A stretch of 12,747 bases of DNA, from the NCBI GenBank assembly GCA_005791855.1, contig SXUH01000291.1, positions 1 through 12,747 of the forward strand. Reading direction: 5' to 3'. This document shows, in pieces, positions 1-6,484 of this stretch; position 1 is the first letter of the stretch, and every line of letters starts with the position of its first letter. The stretch comes from Bdellovibrionales bacterium (GTDB lineage: Bacteria > Bdellovibrionota > Bacteriovoracia > Bacteriovoracales > Bacteriovoracaceae). The notes beneath the pieces are model-generated. The model was given only the letters and a program-made list of their open reading frames with translations, ran no database searches and had not been told where the DNA came from. Position numbers and translations under genes: made by a program.

Positions 1-1
1 C

Positions 2-958
2 CTCCTTTCTGCTCGTGCAAAAGAAGGAAAAAGTTTTGAGAAGATCTACGTCTTTAATTCTGACTCTTTCGCTCCTTCCTGCTCGCTGAGCTCCACCGCC
101 GTCGTCGCCAGACGGGGAGTGGAGGCGGGCGTGTCTCCTCTGGGAGACCTGCTCTACGAGGGCTTCGCGTGCTTCAAGGAACACGTGAGCTCCGCTACGC
201 CCAGTGGGGTGGAGACCATCACCCAGATCTCCGCGGCGACCAGCAAGCTCGACTCCTTCAAAGCCCGATACCCCGGCGCGGCCCAGGTCCGGGAGTGCGC
301 GGGACTTTCCTTCAAGGCCCCCGCCTGGGCCCAGACGGAGACCGCGTACCTCGTCGATCCCCCGTCCTACCTCGGCTGGCTCCAGGCCCAGGCGGAGCTC
401 TCCCTTCCTCTGGAGGTCCGACCGGAGCTCGTCACCGCCATCGACGAAGGCCAGCGGATCCGACTCTCGACCCAGGAAAAGAACGACTTCCTCGTCGACA
501 AGGTCGTCTTCGCCGGCGGCGCCTACAATTCTTTCTGGAAGCAGCTCTCCCCGGAGCCAGGGCTCTCGAGCTCCCGTTTCGTCCAAGGGGCCTACCTCGA
601 GTTCCACCAGGTTGACCTCACCCGGGAGTCCTTCTCCCTAACCTTCGACGGGGACAATCTCATCTACAACTGCCGGCTCGGGAAGCTCCTCCTGGGTTCT
701 TCCACGCAGGAGGTCCGGCACGAACTCGCTCCGCTCGCCGAGCTTAAGGCCCTGCACCGGCGGTTCCAGGACCGGCTTCTGCTCGGGCTCCCTCCGCTGA
801 GCACGGCGACGGTCCGGGTCGGCGCGCGGGAGAAGTCCACCCGGCGCGAGCCCTACGTCGTGAGCGCGGGGAACAAGTTCTTCGTGGGAGGGTTCTACAA
901 GAACGGGTTCACAGTGGCTTTATCTTTGACCAGAAGCTTTTCTCGTCGATGCCTCTAG
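2..958 (+). CDS. FAD-dependent oxidoreductase (DAO/glycine-oxidase-like), 5' end outside window
   Basis: The reading frame is open from the left edge, so the 318 visible residues are the C-terminal part of a longer protein. GTG at 119 is an internal codon, not the start. Seen in the fragment: APSCSLSSTAVVARRG followed by GVSPLGDLL near residues 24-50, a VVFAGGAYNSFW stretch near 168-179 resembling the second FAD-contacting strand and loop of DAO proteins, GAYLEF near 196-201, LLGSST near 230-235, and GGFYKNGF near 296-303, matching the C-terminal flavin/substrate-pocket signature of this fold. The N-terminal GxGxxG dinucleotide-binding motif must lie upstream of the window. The family (D-amino-acid oxidase, glycine oxidase and sarcosine oxidase types) oxidises amines or amino acids with FAD. 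The substrate cannot be told from this fragment. The 3' end overlaps the opposing peptidase gene by 50 bp. Assignment to the fold is fairly firm; the subfamily is not. Confidence 0.8.
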   Translation, partial: LLSARAKEGKSFEKIYVFNSDSFAPSCSLSSTAVVARRGVEAGVSPLGDLLYEGFACFKEHVSSATPSGVETITQISAATSKLDSFKARYPGAAQVRECAGLSFKAPAWAQTETAYLVDPPSYLGWLQAQAELSLPLEVRPELVTAIDEGQRIRLSTQEKNDFLVDKVVFAGGAYNSFWKQLSPEPGLSSSRFVQGAYLEFHQVDLTRESFSLTFDGDNLIYNCRLGKLLLGSSTQEVRHELAPLAELKALHRRFQDRLLLGLPPLSTATVRVGAREKSTRREPYVVSAGNKFFVGGFYKNGFTVALSLTRSFSRRCL

Positions 959-1703
959 CGCGCTCGTAGAACTCGTGCCTGCACTCGTCCACGCCGTCGG
1001 CCTGCTTGCGCAGGTACTTCAGCTCTTTCTTGAACACCGGGAGCCGGCCCGGGCTCTCGACCTTCGCGCCGGTGAGGATCATGTCGCTCAGGTTGTCGAC
1101 GACGCGGTAGTTGGTGCTCTTGATGTCCGGGCAGTGGTAGCTTGGGACGTGGATGAACCCGTAGGTCGTCTCCGGGTAGTTGTAGGTCATCTGGTAAGCG
1201 GTGTTGTTACACACGAAGCTCCCGGCGTTGTTGGAGACGTTCATGAGCTTCCGGTCCCGCTTGTGGAGGGCGCAGTACATGTCCGCTAGCGGATAGGTGA
1301 AGCCGAAGGCGTAGGTCGCCCCGGGGATGATGGGCCTGCCGGTCCGCGCGACCCCGGCGTTGTCCGGGGCATTCGTCGTGAGGTCGAAGTTCCTCGCCAC
1401 GAGCTCGACCTTGAATTCGCAGAAAGCTTCTCCCAGGCCGAGCACCAGCTTCGGCTCCTCCGGCAGGGCCTTGATGCAGGCCTCCTGCTGGTCCCAGGCC
1501 TTGTCGTAGATCGTGTTCAGAGGACAGAGCTTCACCGCCACGTCCTTCGAGTCCTTGAGCTTCTCGGCCACGAGCTTTGCCACAGTCTCCGAGTTGTTCA
1601 GCGGCGCCTTGTTGAACGGGTCGTAGTAGGTCACGAGGACCACGGGCCTTGCCCAGAGGGAGGTCGTCGCGAGGAGGAGGAGGAGGAAGCTGAGTGTTTT
1701 CAT
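909..1703 (-). CDS. Exported pyroglutamyl-peptidase I-like cysteine peptidase (family C15)
   Basis: The 264-residue protein is predicted to remove N-terminal pyroglutamate from peptides. The ATG at 1703 is preferred because it opens directly into a signal peptide (MKTLSFLLLLLATTSLWA, cleavage near residue 18). An upstream in-frame TTG at 1739 would add 12 polar residues in front. The mature part starts with a strand and loop, VVLVTYYDPF (21-30), like the VTGFxPF opening of C15 enzymes. The expected catalytic residues are visible: Glu100 in KVELVARN, Cys165 in NNAGSFVCNNTAY, and His185 in GFIHVPSYH. Known C15 enzymes are cytosolic and about 215 residues long. This one has a leader, a C-terminal extension of roughly 30 residues and seven cysteines in the mature part, so it may act outside the cytoplasm with disulfides. 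It is transcribed divergently from the metallopeptidase gene and converges with the oxidoreductase gene. Confidence 0.86.
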   Translation of the reverse strand: MKTLSFLLLLLATTSLWARPVVLVTYYDPFNKAPLNNSETVAKLVAEKLKDSKDVAVKLCPLNTIYDKAWDQQEACIKALPEEPKLVLGLGEAFCEFKVELVARNFDLTTNAPDNAGVARTGRPIIPGATYAFGFTYPLADMYCALHKRDRKLMNVSNNAGSFVCNNTAYQMTYNYPETTYGFIHVPSYHCPDIKSTNYRVVDNLSDMILTGAKVESPGRLPVFKKELKYLRKQADGVDECRHEFYERARGIDEKSFWSKIKPL

Positions 1704-1845
1704 AGGCGATAGCGTCTCACCGATCCCGACCCAGCTCAACCTTCAAGGTAAAAATTTCCCGACCGGCTTCCGCGGCTAGATCCTTCCAGTCCGGGCCCCT
1801 CCGCACCGATGAGAGGGGAAACTACGAAAACAAGGATTTGCCGTC

Positions 1846-2511
1846 ATGAGAACCGCCGTCACCAGCCTCGCCATCGCCCTCGCTCTCCAGCTCTCCCCGG
1901 CCTTCGCCGGAGAGGCCCACGACCACCGGGCCCCGGGAGTGGCCCGCGCCTTCGGCGACGGGGAGGCCGGGTATCTTCCGCCGGCCCTCGTCCAGCAGGA
2001 GCACCTCCGGGTGGTGGCGATGAAGCTCCAGGACTTCAAGGAAGCCCAGGCGAAGAAGATGAAGGACGCCCTGGCGCTCCTGGAGGCCATCGTGAACTCG
2101 GAGGAGTTCAAGGACCGGGTGGTGAACTTCAAGAACCGCCGGGGCCAGCGGGCCTTCGCCTCGAACCTCGGGCTCTCCAACGAGGAGATCTACCGGAAGT
2201 TCATGGAGGGCCGCGAGGAGCTCCAACCCCAGACCCCGGGGGAGATGAACTTCTTCCTGAAGCTCTACGAGAAGAACAATTCCACCGTCATCGGCTACAC
2301 CTCGCCGAGCGTGAACCTCATCCACGTCAACAACAAGTACTTCCGGGCCTACACCCTGAACGAAGTGGCCGCGAACCTCTGCCACGAGTGGCTCCACAAG
2401 CTCGGCTTCGACCACGCCTCGGCGGCCGAGCACGACTCGGTTCCCTACGGGATCGGCTACGTCGTCAAGGAGCTCGTGCGGAAGGAGCTCTCGCGGCAGG
2501 GCCTCCGGTAG
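1846..2511 (+). CDS. Exported small zinc metallopeptidase with metzincin-type HEXXHXXGXXH motif
   Basis: The protein has 221 residues. An N-terminal signal peptide ends near SPAFA (cleavage around residue 21). A charged helical region follows (about 50-125), and then a C-terminal catalytic region. Residues 180-190 read HEWLHKLGFDH, a perfect HEXXHXXGXXH zinc site with three His ligands and catalytic Glu181. Just after it comes DSVPYGIGYVV (197-207), which sits where metzincins have their Met-turn but contains no Met. The expected activity is endopeptidase cleavage of proteins or cell-envelope peptides in the periplasm or outside the cell. The start is supported by AAGGA at 1832-1836, 9 bp upstream of the ATG. 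The gene ends 10 bp from the convergent transglutaminase-like gene, with both stop codons in one inverted repeat. I do not recognise a named family, so the metzincin label rests on the motif only. Confidence 0.8.
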   Translation: MRTAVTSLAIALALQLSPAFAGEAHDHRAPGVARAFGDGEAGYLPPALVQQEHLRVVAMKLQDFKEAQAKKMKDALALLEAIVNSEEFKDRVVNFKNRRGQRAFASNLGLSNEEIYRKFMEGREELQPQTPGEMNFFLKLYEKNNSTVIGYTSPSVNLIHVNNKYFRAYTLNEVAANLCHEWLHKLGFDHASAAEHDSVPYGIGYVVKELVRKELSRQGLR

Positions 2512-2525
2512 GCCGCCCGGCCTAC
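2508..2525. terminator. Inverted repeat containing both stop codons of two convergent genes
   Basis: An 8-bp perfect stem (GTAGGCCG / CGGCCTAC) with a 2-base centre spans the gap between the metallopeptidase and transglutaminase-like genes. The + strand TAG at 2509-2511 and the minus-strand TAG at 2522-2524 sit in opposite arms. It is GC-rich and symmetric, so it could form a hairpin in both transcripts, but no T-run follows on either strand. It may serve as a shared bidirectional 3'-end structure rather than a classic intrinsic terminator. Confidence 0.4.
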
Positions 2526-3760
2526 TTCTTCGACGCCTCGAAGAGCTTCTCGACGATCGCGGTGAGGGGCTGGCCGTACTTCGCCGAGTCCTGCGACAGC
2601 TTCACCAGCGTCGAGCTCCCGTCGGCGAACTTCTCCACCACCGTCTGCGGGTAGGCGGTGTCCGTCGGCGCCCAGATGAAGTCCGGCATGTTCTTCTCCA
2701 CCGGCTCTCCGCCGAGGATGTTCATGTTCCGGTCGAGCTCGAGGTCGTAGTAGTAGGTCTTCGTCAGGATCTTGTCGTTCTCCGGGCCATCCGTGTCCAG
2801 GAGGTTCGCCGGGCGCATGTTCTTGTAGTTCACCACGGCCGTGACGCCGACGATGGCGTAGGTGGACTTGTGTCTCTTGTCGGCGTTCTTGAAGCCCTTC
2901 TTCTTGTCGAAGAGCTCGAGGGCGTCCTGGAAGGTGGCGCCGTCCTCGTCGGTGAAGACGTTGTAGTAGGTGAGCGTGTAGCTCTCGACCGGGTAGTTCC
3001 ACACCGCGCCGCCGGGGGAGACGTCCGCGATGAAGGTCTTCCCGAGGTTCCCCACGCGGTTCACCAGCGCCCGGTGGAGGGTCCCCGGGTTCGTCCCCTT
3101 GCAGCCCGACTTGAACATCCCACCGGTGCACCGCTCGCCGAGGAAGATCACCTCATCCTGGGCGCGAGCGTAGAGCAGGGACCCGAGGGCCTTGATGTCC
3201 TCCGGGTAGAAGGTCACGGGGATCCCCGAGGGCGTCTTGAGGGTCACCTTCTTCACGGGCCTTGGCATCTTCTGGGCCGCGGCCGCCCAGCCGTCGCAGA
3301 TCCCGCGCCACTCGTTCATCTCGCTCTCGTCGCTGAGCTTGGTCGAGTACTTGGTGAGGGTCATCTGCGGGTCCCCGACGAGGAGGTCGTACTTCTCCGC
3401 CGGCGAGAGGATGTCCTCCTTCCCGGAGTAGGCGTAGAGCGGGTGCTTGGTCTTGAGTTCCTTGTACTTCTTGAAGATGGCCTTGGCCTGCTCCTCCGTC
3501 GGGTCCGGCCTGTTCAGGACCGCGAAGTGCGGGTCCCGGTAGCGCGCGGCCAGCAGACCATGGTAGTGGGGCCAGAAGTTTCCGGACCACAGGTCGAGGG
3601 TGGTCTTCCCGGAGTTCAGGCCCCGCTTCTGGATCTCGGTCAGGGAGGTGATCTCCTTCTGCCCTTCGAGGAGCCGGGCCGTCTTCTCGTTCTCGGGGAT
3701 CGGCTCGACGGCGTGGGCGAGGGAGGCGAGGAGGGTCAGGGAGAAAAGATATTTTTTCAT
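2522..3760 (-). CDS. Exported transglutaminase-elicitor-like protein (shorter paralogue)
   Basis: The 412-residue protein has a signal peptide ending near LAHA (residue 17). The core resembles the oomycete transglutaminase elicitor family (GP42/M81D type): EWRGICDGWAAAA (150-162) with candidate nucleophile Cys155, then FYPEDIKALGSLLYA (184-198), NPGTLHRALVNRVG (224-237) with candidate His229, FIADVSP with candidate Asp246, WNYPVESY (254-261), and PDFIW (359-363). Such enzymes crosslink glutamine and lysine side chains with release of ammonia. The triad assignment is mine, from motif order. The residue after Cys155 is Asp, where the neighbouring paralogue has His. It is the second gene of a two-gene unit. 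Its SD (AGAGGA) overlaps the stop codon of the upstream paralogue, 7 bp away, which suggests translational coupling. The family call is fairly strong; activity is inferred. Confidence 0.78.
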   Translation of the reverse strand: MKKYLFSLTLLASLAHAVEPIPENEKTARLLEGQKEITSLTEIQKRGLNSGKTTLDLWSGNFWPHYHGLLAARYRDPHFAVLNRPDPTEEQAKAIFKKYKELKTKHPLYAYSGKEDILSPAEKYDLLVGDPQMTLTKYSTKLSDESEMNEWRGICDGWAAAAQKMPRPVKKVTLKTPSGIPVTFYPEDIKALGSLLYARAQDEVIFLGERCTGGMFKSGCKGTNPGTLHRALVNRVGNLGKTFIADVSPGGAVWNYPVESYTLTYYNVFTDEDGATFQDALELFDKKKGFKNADKRHKSTYAIVGVTAVVNYKNMRPANLLDTDGPENDKILTKTYYYDLELDRNMNILGGEPVEKNMPDFIWAPTDTAYPQTVVEKFADGSSTLVKLSQDSAKYGQPLTAIVEKLFEASKK

Positions 3761-3767
3761 GTGTCCT

Positions 3768-5321
3768 CTATTTCCTGGAAAGGTCCACCAGGCGGTCGAT
3801 GATTTGGATCAGGGGCTGGGGCTTCGGCGTGCGGAGCTCGCAGTCTACCCAGAGGAGCCCGCCGGTGCCGTTGACCGGAACCACCGGACAGGTCGGCCTG
3901 AAGCCCAGGTACTTCTCGCTCTCTTCGTAGGTGAAGCCGTGGGCGGCCCTGGCCGCGGCCCGGATCTCCTCCGGGGCGACGGGGTCCTGCTCGAAGTTCC
4001 ACTTCGGGAGCCCCGGGAGTGGTCGGAAGTAGTTCTTCCAGTTCTTCGGGACGACCCAGAAGAAGTCCGGCTGGCCCGTCTTGCTGTCGAAGGCGGAGGC
4101 GCCCCCGGTCCGCTTCACGCGCCACTGGCCTCCGACGATGTTCCCCCGGGCGTCGATCTCCAGGTCGTAGTTGAAGTCCATGTCGCCGACCTTGTCGTCC
4201 TTCGGAAGGTTCGTCTCCGCCTTCTTCGGGAACTCCCAGTCGACGTAGAAGAGCTTCATGTCCACGCCGACGATGTGGGTGGCGTCCTTGTTCCGCGAGG
4301 CGCGGAACCGGTCCTTCTCGCCGTACTCCTTGATCGAGAGCAGGCTCTTCGAGAGCGGGCCCTCGTCACCGGTCTTCGGGTTGTAGTAGACGAGCTCGTA
4401 GCCCGCCACCGGCTGGTTGGCGATGGTGAGCTCGGAGGACTTGTCGACGACGAAGCTCCGGCCTTCGATCCCGAGGATGTTCGTCACGGCGGTGTGGAAG
4501 ATCGCCGGGTGCACGTCGGCGCACTCCGGATCGGTGTAGCGGCCAAACTCGTCCCGGGTCGGCTTCTTCTTGTTACAGCGGGTCCCTTCGAAGAGCACGT
4601 CGTTCTGGATGAGGGAGTTGGCCCACATGAGGGACACGAGGGCCTTGATGTCGTTGGGGTAGAACGGAAGCTTCTTTCCGTTCGGGAGGGTCACGACGAC
4701 GGTCTTCTCCGGCCGTGGGTAGTGGCCCGCGGCGATCGCCCACCCGTGGCAGATCCCTTCCCAGGATTCGATCACGTCGTTGGCCTTGTTCACCTTGTAG
4801 CCGTTCGGCATGGCGATGCTCGAGATGAAGGACCACTGCTTGTTCGCGCCGTAGCGTTCGGTGTAGTCCCAGATCCGCGAAGTGAGGTCGAAGGAGGTAT
4901 CTCCGAGGAGCAGGTCGTACTTCTCGGTGGGCGCGAGCTTGGCGAGCTTCTTCTCCTCCAGGGTGTAGATCTTCGGGTAGACTTCCCGGGAGCGCTTCTT
5001 GAAGTCGCTGATGTTTTTGTGGTAGTTGAGGTGCTTGTCCAGGCTGAAGATGAAGGTATTGTAGTCCTTGTCCTGGTAGGTGTTGGCCGCGAGCCCCGCG
5101 CGCAGTGGCCAGTAGGAGCCGCCCCAGGGCTGGACCTTCGTCCGGGCCTTGTTGAGACCTCGGCGCTCCATCTCGTGGATGTTCCAGACGTAGTCCTGGC
5201 CCTCGGTGAGGGCCTCGAGGCGGGCCTCGATCCTGGAGGTCTCGTAGGGCTTGAAGGGGTACGAATTCGTCTGCGCGTGGACGGATCCCCAGACCAGAGC
5301 CACACCGATTAAGAGCTTCAT
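3768..5321 (-). CDS. Exported transglutaminase-elicitor-like protein (longer paralogue)
   Basis: The 517-residue protein has a short signal peptide ending near SVHA (residue 16). The transglutaminase-elicitor signature is clear: SWEGICHGWAIAA (186-198) with candidate nucleophile Cys191, FYPNDIKALVSLMWA (220-234), HPAIFHTAVTNILG (271-284) with candidate His276, FVVDKSS with candidate Asp293, ANQPVAGY (301-308), and QPDFFWVVP (417-425). It aligns with the downstream paralogue from the N-terminal RRGLNKARTK segment (RGLNSGKT there) to the last helix (PQPLIQIIDRL versus GQPLTAIVEKL). It carries extra sequence before the Cys motif and about 80 extra residues near the C-terminus, with Cys478 and Cys494 as a possible disulfide. 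The predicted role is protein or peptide crosslinking in the periplasm or outside. GAGG lies 7 bp upstream of the ATG. It is the first gene of its operon, separated from the upstream operon by a terminator. Confidence 0.8.
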   Translation of the reverse strand: MKLLIGVALVWGSVHAQTNSYPFKPYETSRIEARLEALTEGQDYVWNIHEMERRGLNKARTKVQPWGGSYWPLRAGLAANTYQDKDYNTFIFSLDKHLNYHKNISDFKKRSREVYPKIYTLEEKKLAKLAPTEKYDLLLGDTSFDLTSRIWDYTERYGANKQWSFISSIAMPNGYKVNKANDVIESWEGICHGWAIAAGHYPRPEKTVVVTLPNGKKLPFYPNDIKALVSLMWANSLIQNDVLFEGTRCNKKKPTRDEFGRYTDPECADVHPAIFHTAVTNILGIEGRSFVVDKSSELTIANQPVAGYELVYYNPKTGDEGPLSKSLLSIKEYGEKDRFRASRNKDATHIVGVDMKLFYVDWEFPKKAETNLPKDDKVGDMDFNYDLEIDARGNIVGGQWRVKRTGGASAFDSKTGQPDFFWVVPKNWKNYFRPLPGLPKWNFEQDPVAPEEIRAAARAAHGFTYEESEKYLGFRPTCPVVPVNGTGGLLWVDCELRTPKPQPLIQIIDRLVDLSRK

Positions 5322-5327
5322 AGGTTT

Positions 5328-5361
5328 TCCTCACCTGAGTCGACTTTTAGGTATAGTAGCA
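5328..5361 (-). promoter_or_regulatory. Candidate extended -10 promoter and ribosome binding site for the transglutaminase pair
   Basis: On the minus strand TGCTACTAT (5353-5361) fits the extended -10 form TGnTATAAT at 6 of 8 defined bases. No good -35 box is seen at the usual distance, which extended -10 promoters can tolerate. The GTGAGGA ribosome binding site lies at 5328-5334, ahead of the ATG at 5321. The predicted leader would be about 25 bases. Because the upstream operon ends in a terminator at 5432-5470, a promoter is expected in this gap. Confidence 0.35.
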
Positions 5362-5431
5362 GCGCCCGAAAAATTAACACTTCTTATTGGAGCGGCGGGA
5401 ATTTTTTACTCGAGGTGTCTGGCGAGGTTGC

Positions 5432-5470
5432 AAAAAAAAAGCCCGCCCCGTCCGGAGGGACGGAGCGGGC
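5432..5470 (-). terminator. Strong intrinsic terminator of the three-gene operon
   Basis: On the minus strand a 13-bp GC-rich stem with one internal mismatch (arms 5458-5470 and 5441-5453) encloses a 4-base loop and is followed directly by nine T (the A-run at 5432-5440 on the + strand). It lies 16 bp after the stop of the predicted outer-membrane gene. On the + strand no T-run follows, so it acts in one direction. It separates the ATP-grasp operon from the transglutaminase pair. Confidence 0.92.
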
Positions 5471-5485
5471 AAGAAGGTCGCTTGG

Positions 5486-6484
5486 TTAGAACCGGACGGT
5501 GAAGTCGGCCCCGAAGGCGGTGGTCGAGGGACTGAACTTCAGGTTAGACTGGGTGAACATCCCCACACTCGAGAGGTACTTGATCTTCGGGAAGTAGGAG
5601 AAGCCGACCCGGCCCCGGTGCGGGAGGTTGTTGTTCCATTCCCGGGATCCGGTCTGCGGGCCCTTCTGGTCCCAGTCGAGGATGACACTCGAAGTGAACA
5701 ACCACTTGTCATTGAACCGGTAGTTGGCGTAGGGACCGCCGCTCACGATCATGGTCTGGAGTGCCGTGTAGTTGAAGCCCGGGCCCTGCGGGGCCTTGAT
5801 GTTACTCTTGTAGTAGATCCGGTAGATCTGGTGCGAGAGACCCACGGACCAGTGCGGGTTCGGCAGGTTGAAGTTAAAGCTCTGGGCCAGCACCCACCCG
5901 TAGCGCATCTCATCGTTGCGGGAGATGCTCGAGGTCGGGGCTTCGTAGGAAGCGGTGGTGAAGAGCGTCCCGAGGTTCGACACCTTGTAGGACGGAAGGC
6001 TCAGGTAGGCCCGGGCGTTGAAGAACTCCGCGTCCGGCCGGTTGACCCCGGTCTTGGTTTGGACTTCCTCGGTGTACCCGTTCACCGCCGAGAGCGTGGC
6101 CCCGATGGCCCAGTTCGGAGTGAGTTCGTGGCGCAGGTTCGCGGCGTGGAAGCTCTGGAGGGGAGCTCGCCCTTCCTGGAACACGTTGTAGGTTTCGGTC
6201 GAGGGCCCGGAAGCCGTGGGCCCCAGGAACTGCTGGTAGTAGGTCAGGGAGGTGCGGTCGAGGAGCCGTCTGCCGAAGCTCTTCTGCGGCATCCCGATCT
6301 GGATGACGTTGCCCTGGTTGTTCTGGCTCTGGCTCTGGTTCATCCCCTGGAGGTTCGAGTTCCGGGCGAGGGACGGCGTGTGCCGGGACTGCGCGCGGGC
6401 AACCTGTGCCATGAACATCAGGACCAGGGCCGCGAGGGCCAGGATAAGGAGTTGAGAGGATACAGAACTTCGATTCAATTTCAT
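5486..6484 (-). CDS. Predicted outer-membrane beta-barrel protein with Gln/Asn-rich N-terminal segment
   Basis: The 332-residue protein has a long signal peptide with a basic start (MKLNRSS) and a hydrophobic core, cleaved near AQVARA (residue 31). The mature N-terminus (about 43-62) is rich in Gln and Asn (NQSQSQNNQGN). From about residue 75 on, alternating polar and hydrophobic strands with many aromatic residues run to the end. Examples are SLTYYQQFL, WAIGATLSAV, ARAYLSLPS, HWSVGLSHQIY and RVGFSYFP. The last residues are FTVRF, with the terminal Phe typical of proteins inserted by the BAM machinery. No specific porin or transporter family is recognised. The ATG overlaps the stop of the upstream membrane-protein gene by 4 bp (ATGA), so translation is probably coupled. 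It is the last gene before the strong terminator. A structural or channel role in the outer membrane for the products of this operon is possible but unproven. Confidence 0.78.
   Translation of the reverse strand: MKLNRSSVSSQLLILALAALVLMFMAQVARAQSRHTPSLARNSNLQGMNQSQSQNNQGNVIQIGMPQKSFGRRLLDRTSLTYYQQFLGPTASGPSTETYNVFQEGRAPLQSFHAANLRHELTPNWAIGATLSAVNGYTEEVQTKTGVNRPDAEFFNARAYLSLPSYKVSNLGTLFTTASYEAPTSSISRNDEMRYGWVLAQSFNFNLPNPHWSVGLSHQIYRIYYKSNIKAPQGPGFNYTALQTMIVSGGPYANYRFNDKWLFTSSVILDWDQKGPQTGSREWNNNLPHRGRVGFSYFPKIKYLSSVGMFTQSNLKFSPSTTAFGADFTVRF

Noticed and set aside
119-121. GTG at 119 as the start of the FAD oxidoreductase
   Set aside because: The frame is open with family-like sequence all the way to the left edge, so this Val codon is internal.
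1704-1739. Upstream in-frame TTG start at 1739 for the pyroglutamyl-peptidase
   Set aside because: It would place 12 residues including Gly, Glu and Trp before the signal peptide. ATG at 1703 gives a standard basic-hydrophobic leader.
1704-1845. Divergent promoters between the pyroglutamyl-peptidase and metallopeptidase genes
   Set aside because: Promoters are expected here because the genes diverge, but I found no -35/-10 pair on either strand good enough to report.
3600-5312. Long + strand open frame of 570 codons opposite the transglutaminase genes
   Set aside because: It is a shadow frame of the same kind. It bridges two real minus-strand genes and has biased composition and no domain resemblance.
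5441-5470. The hairpin as a bidirectional terminator also serving the + strand
   Set aside because: No T-run follows on the + strand, and no + strand gene approaches it.
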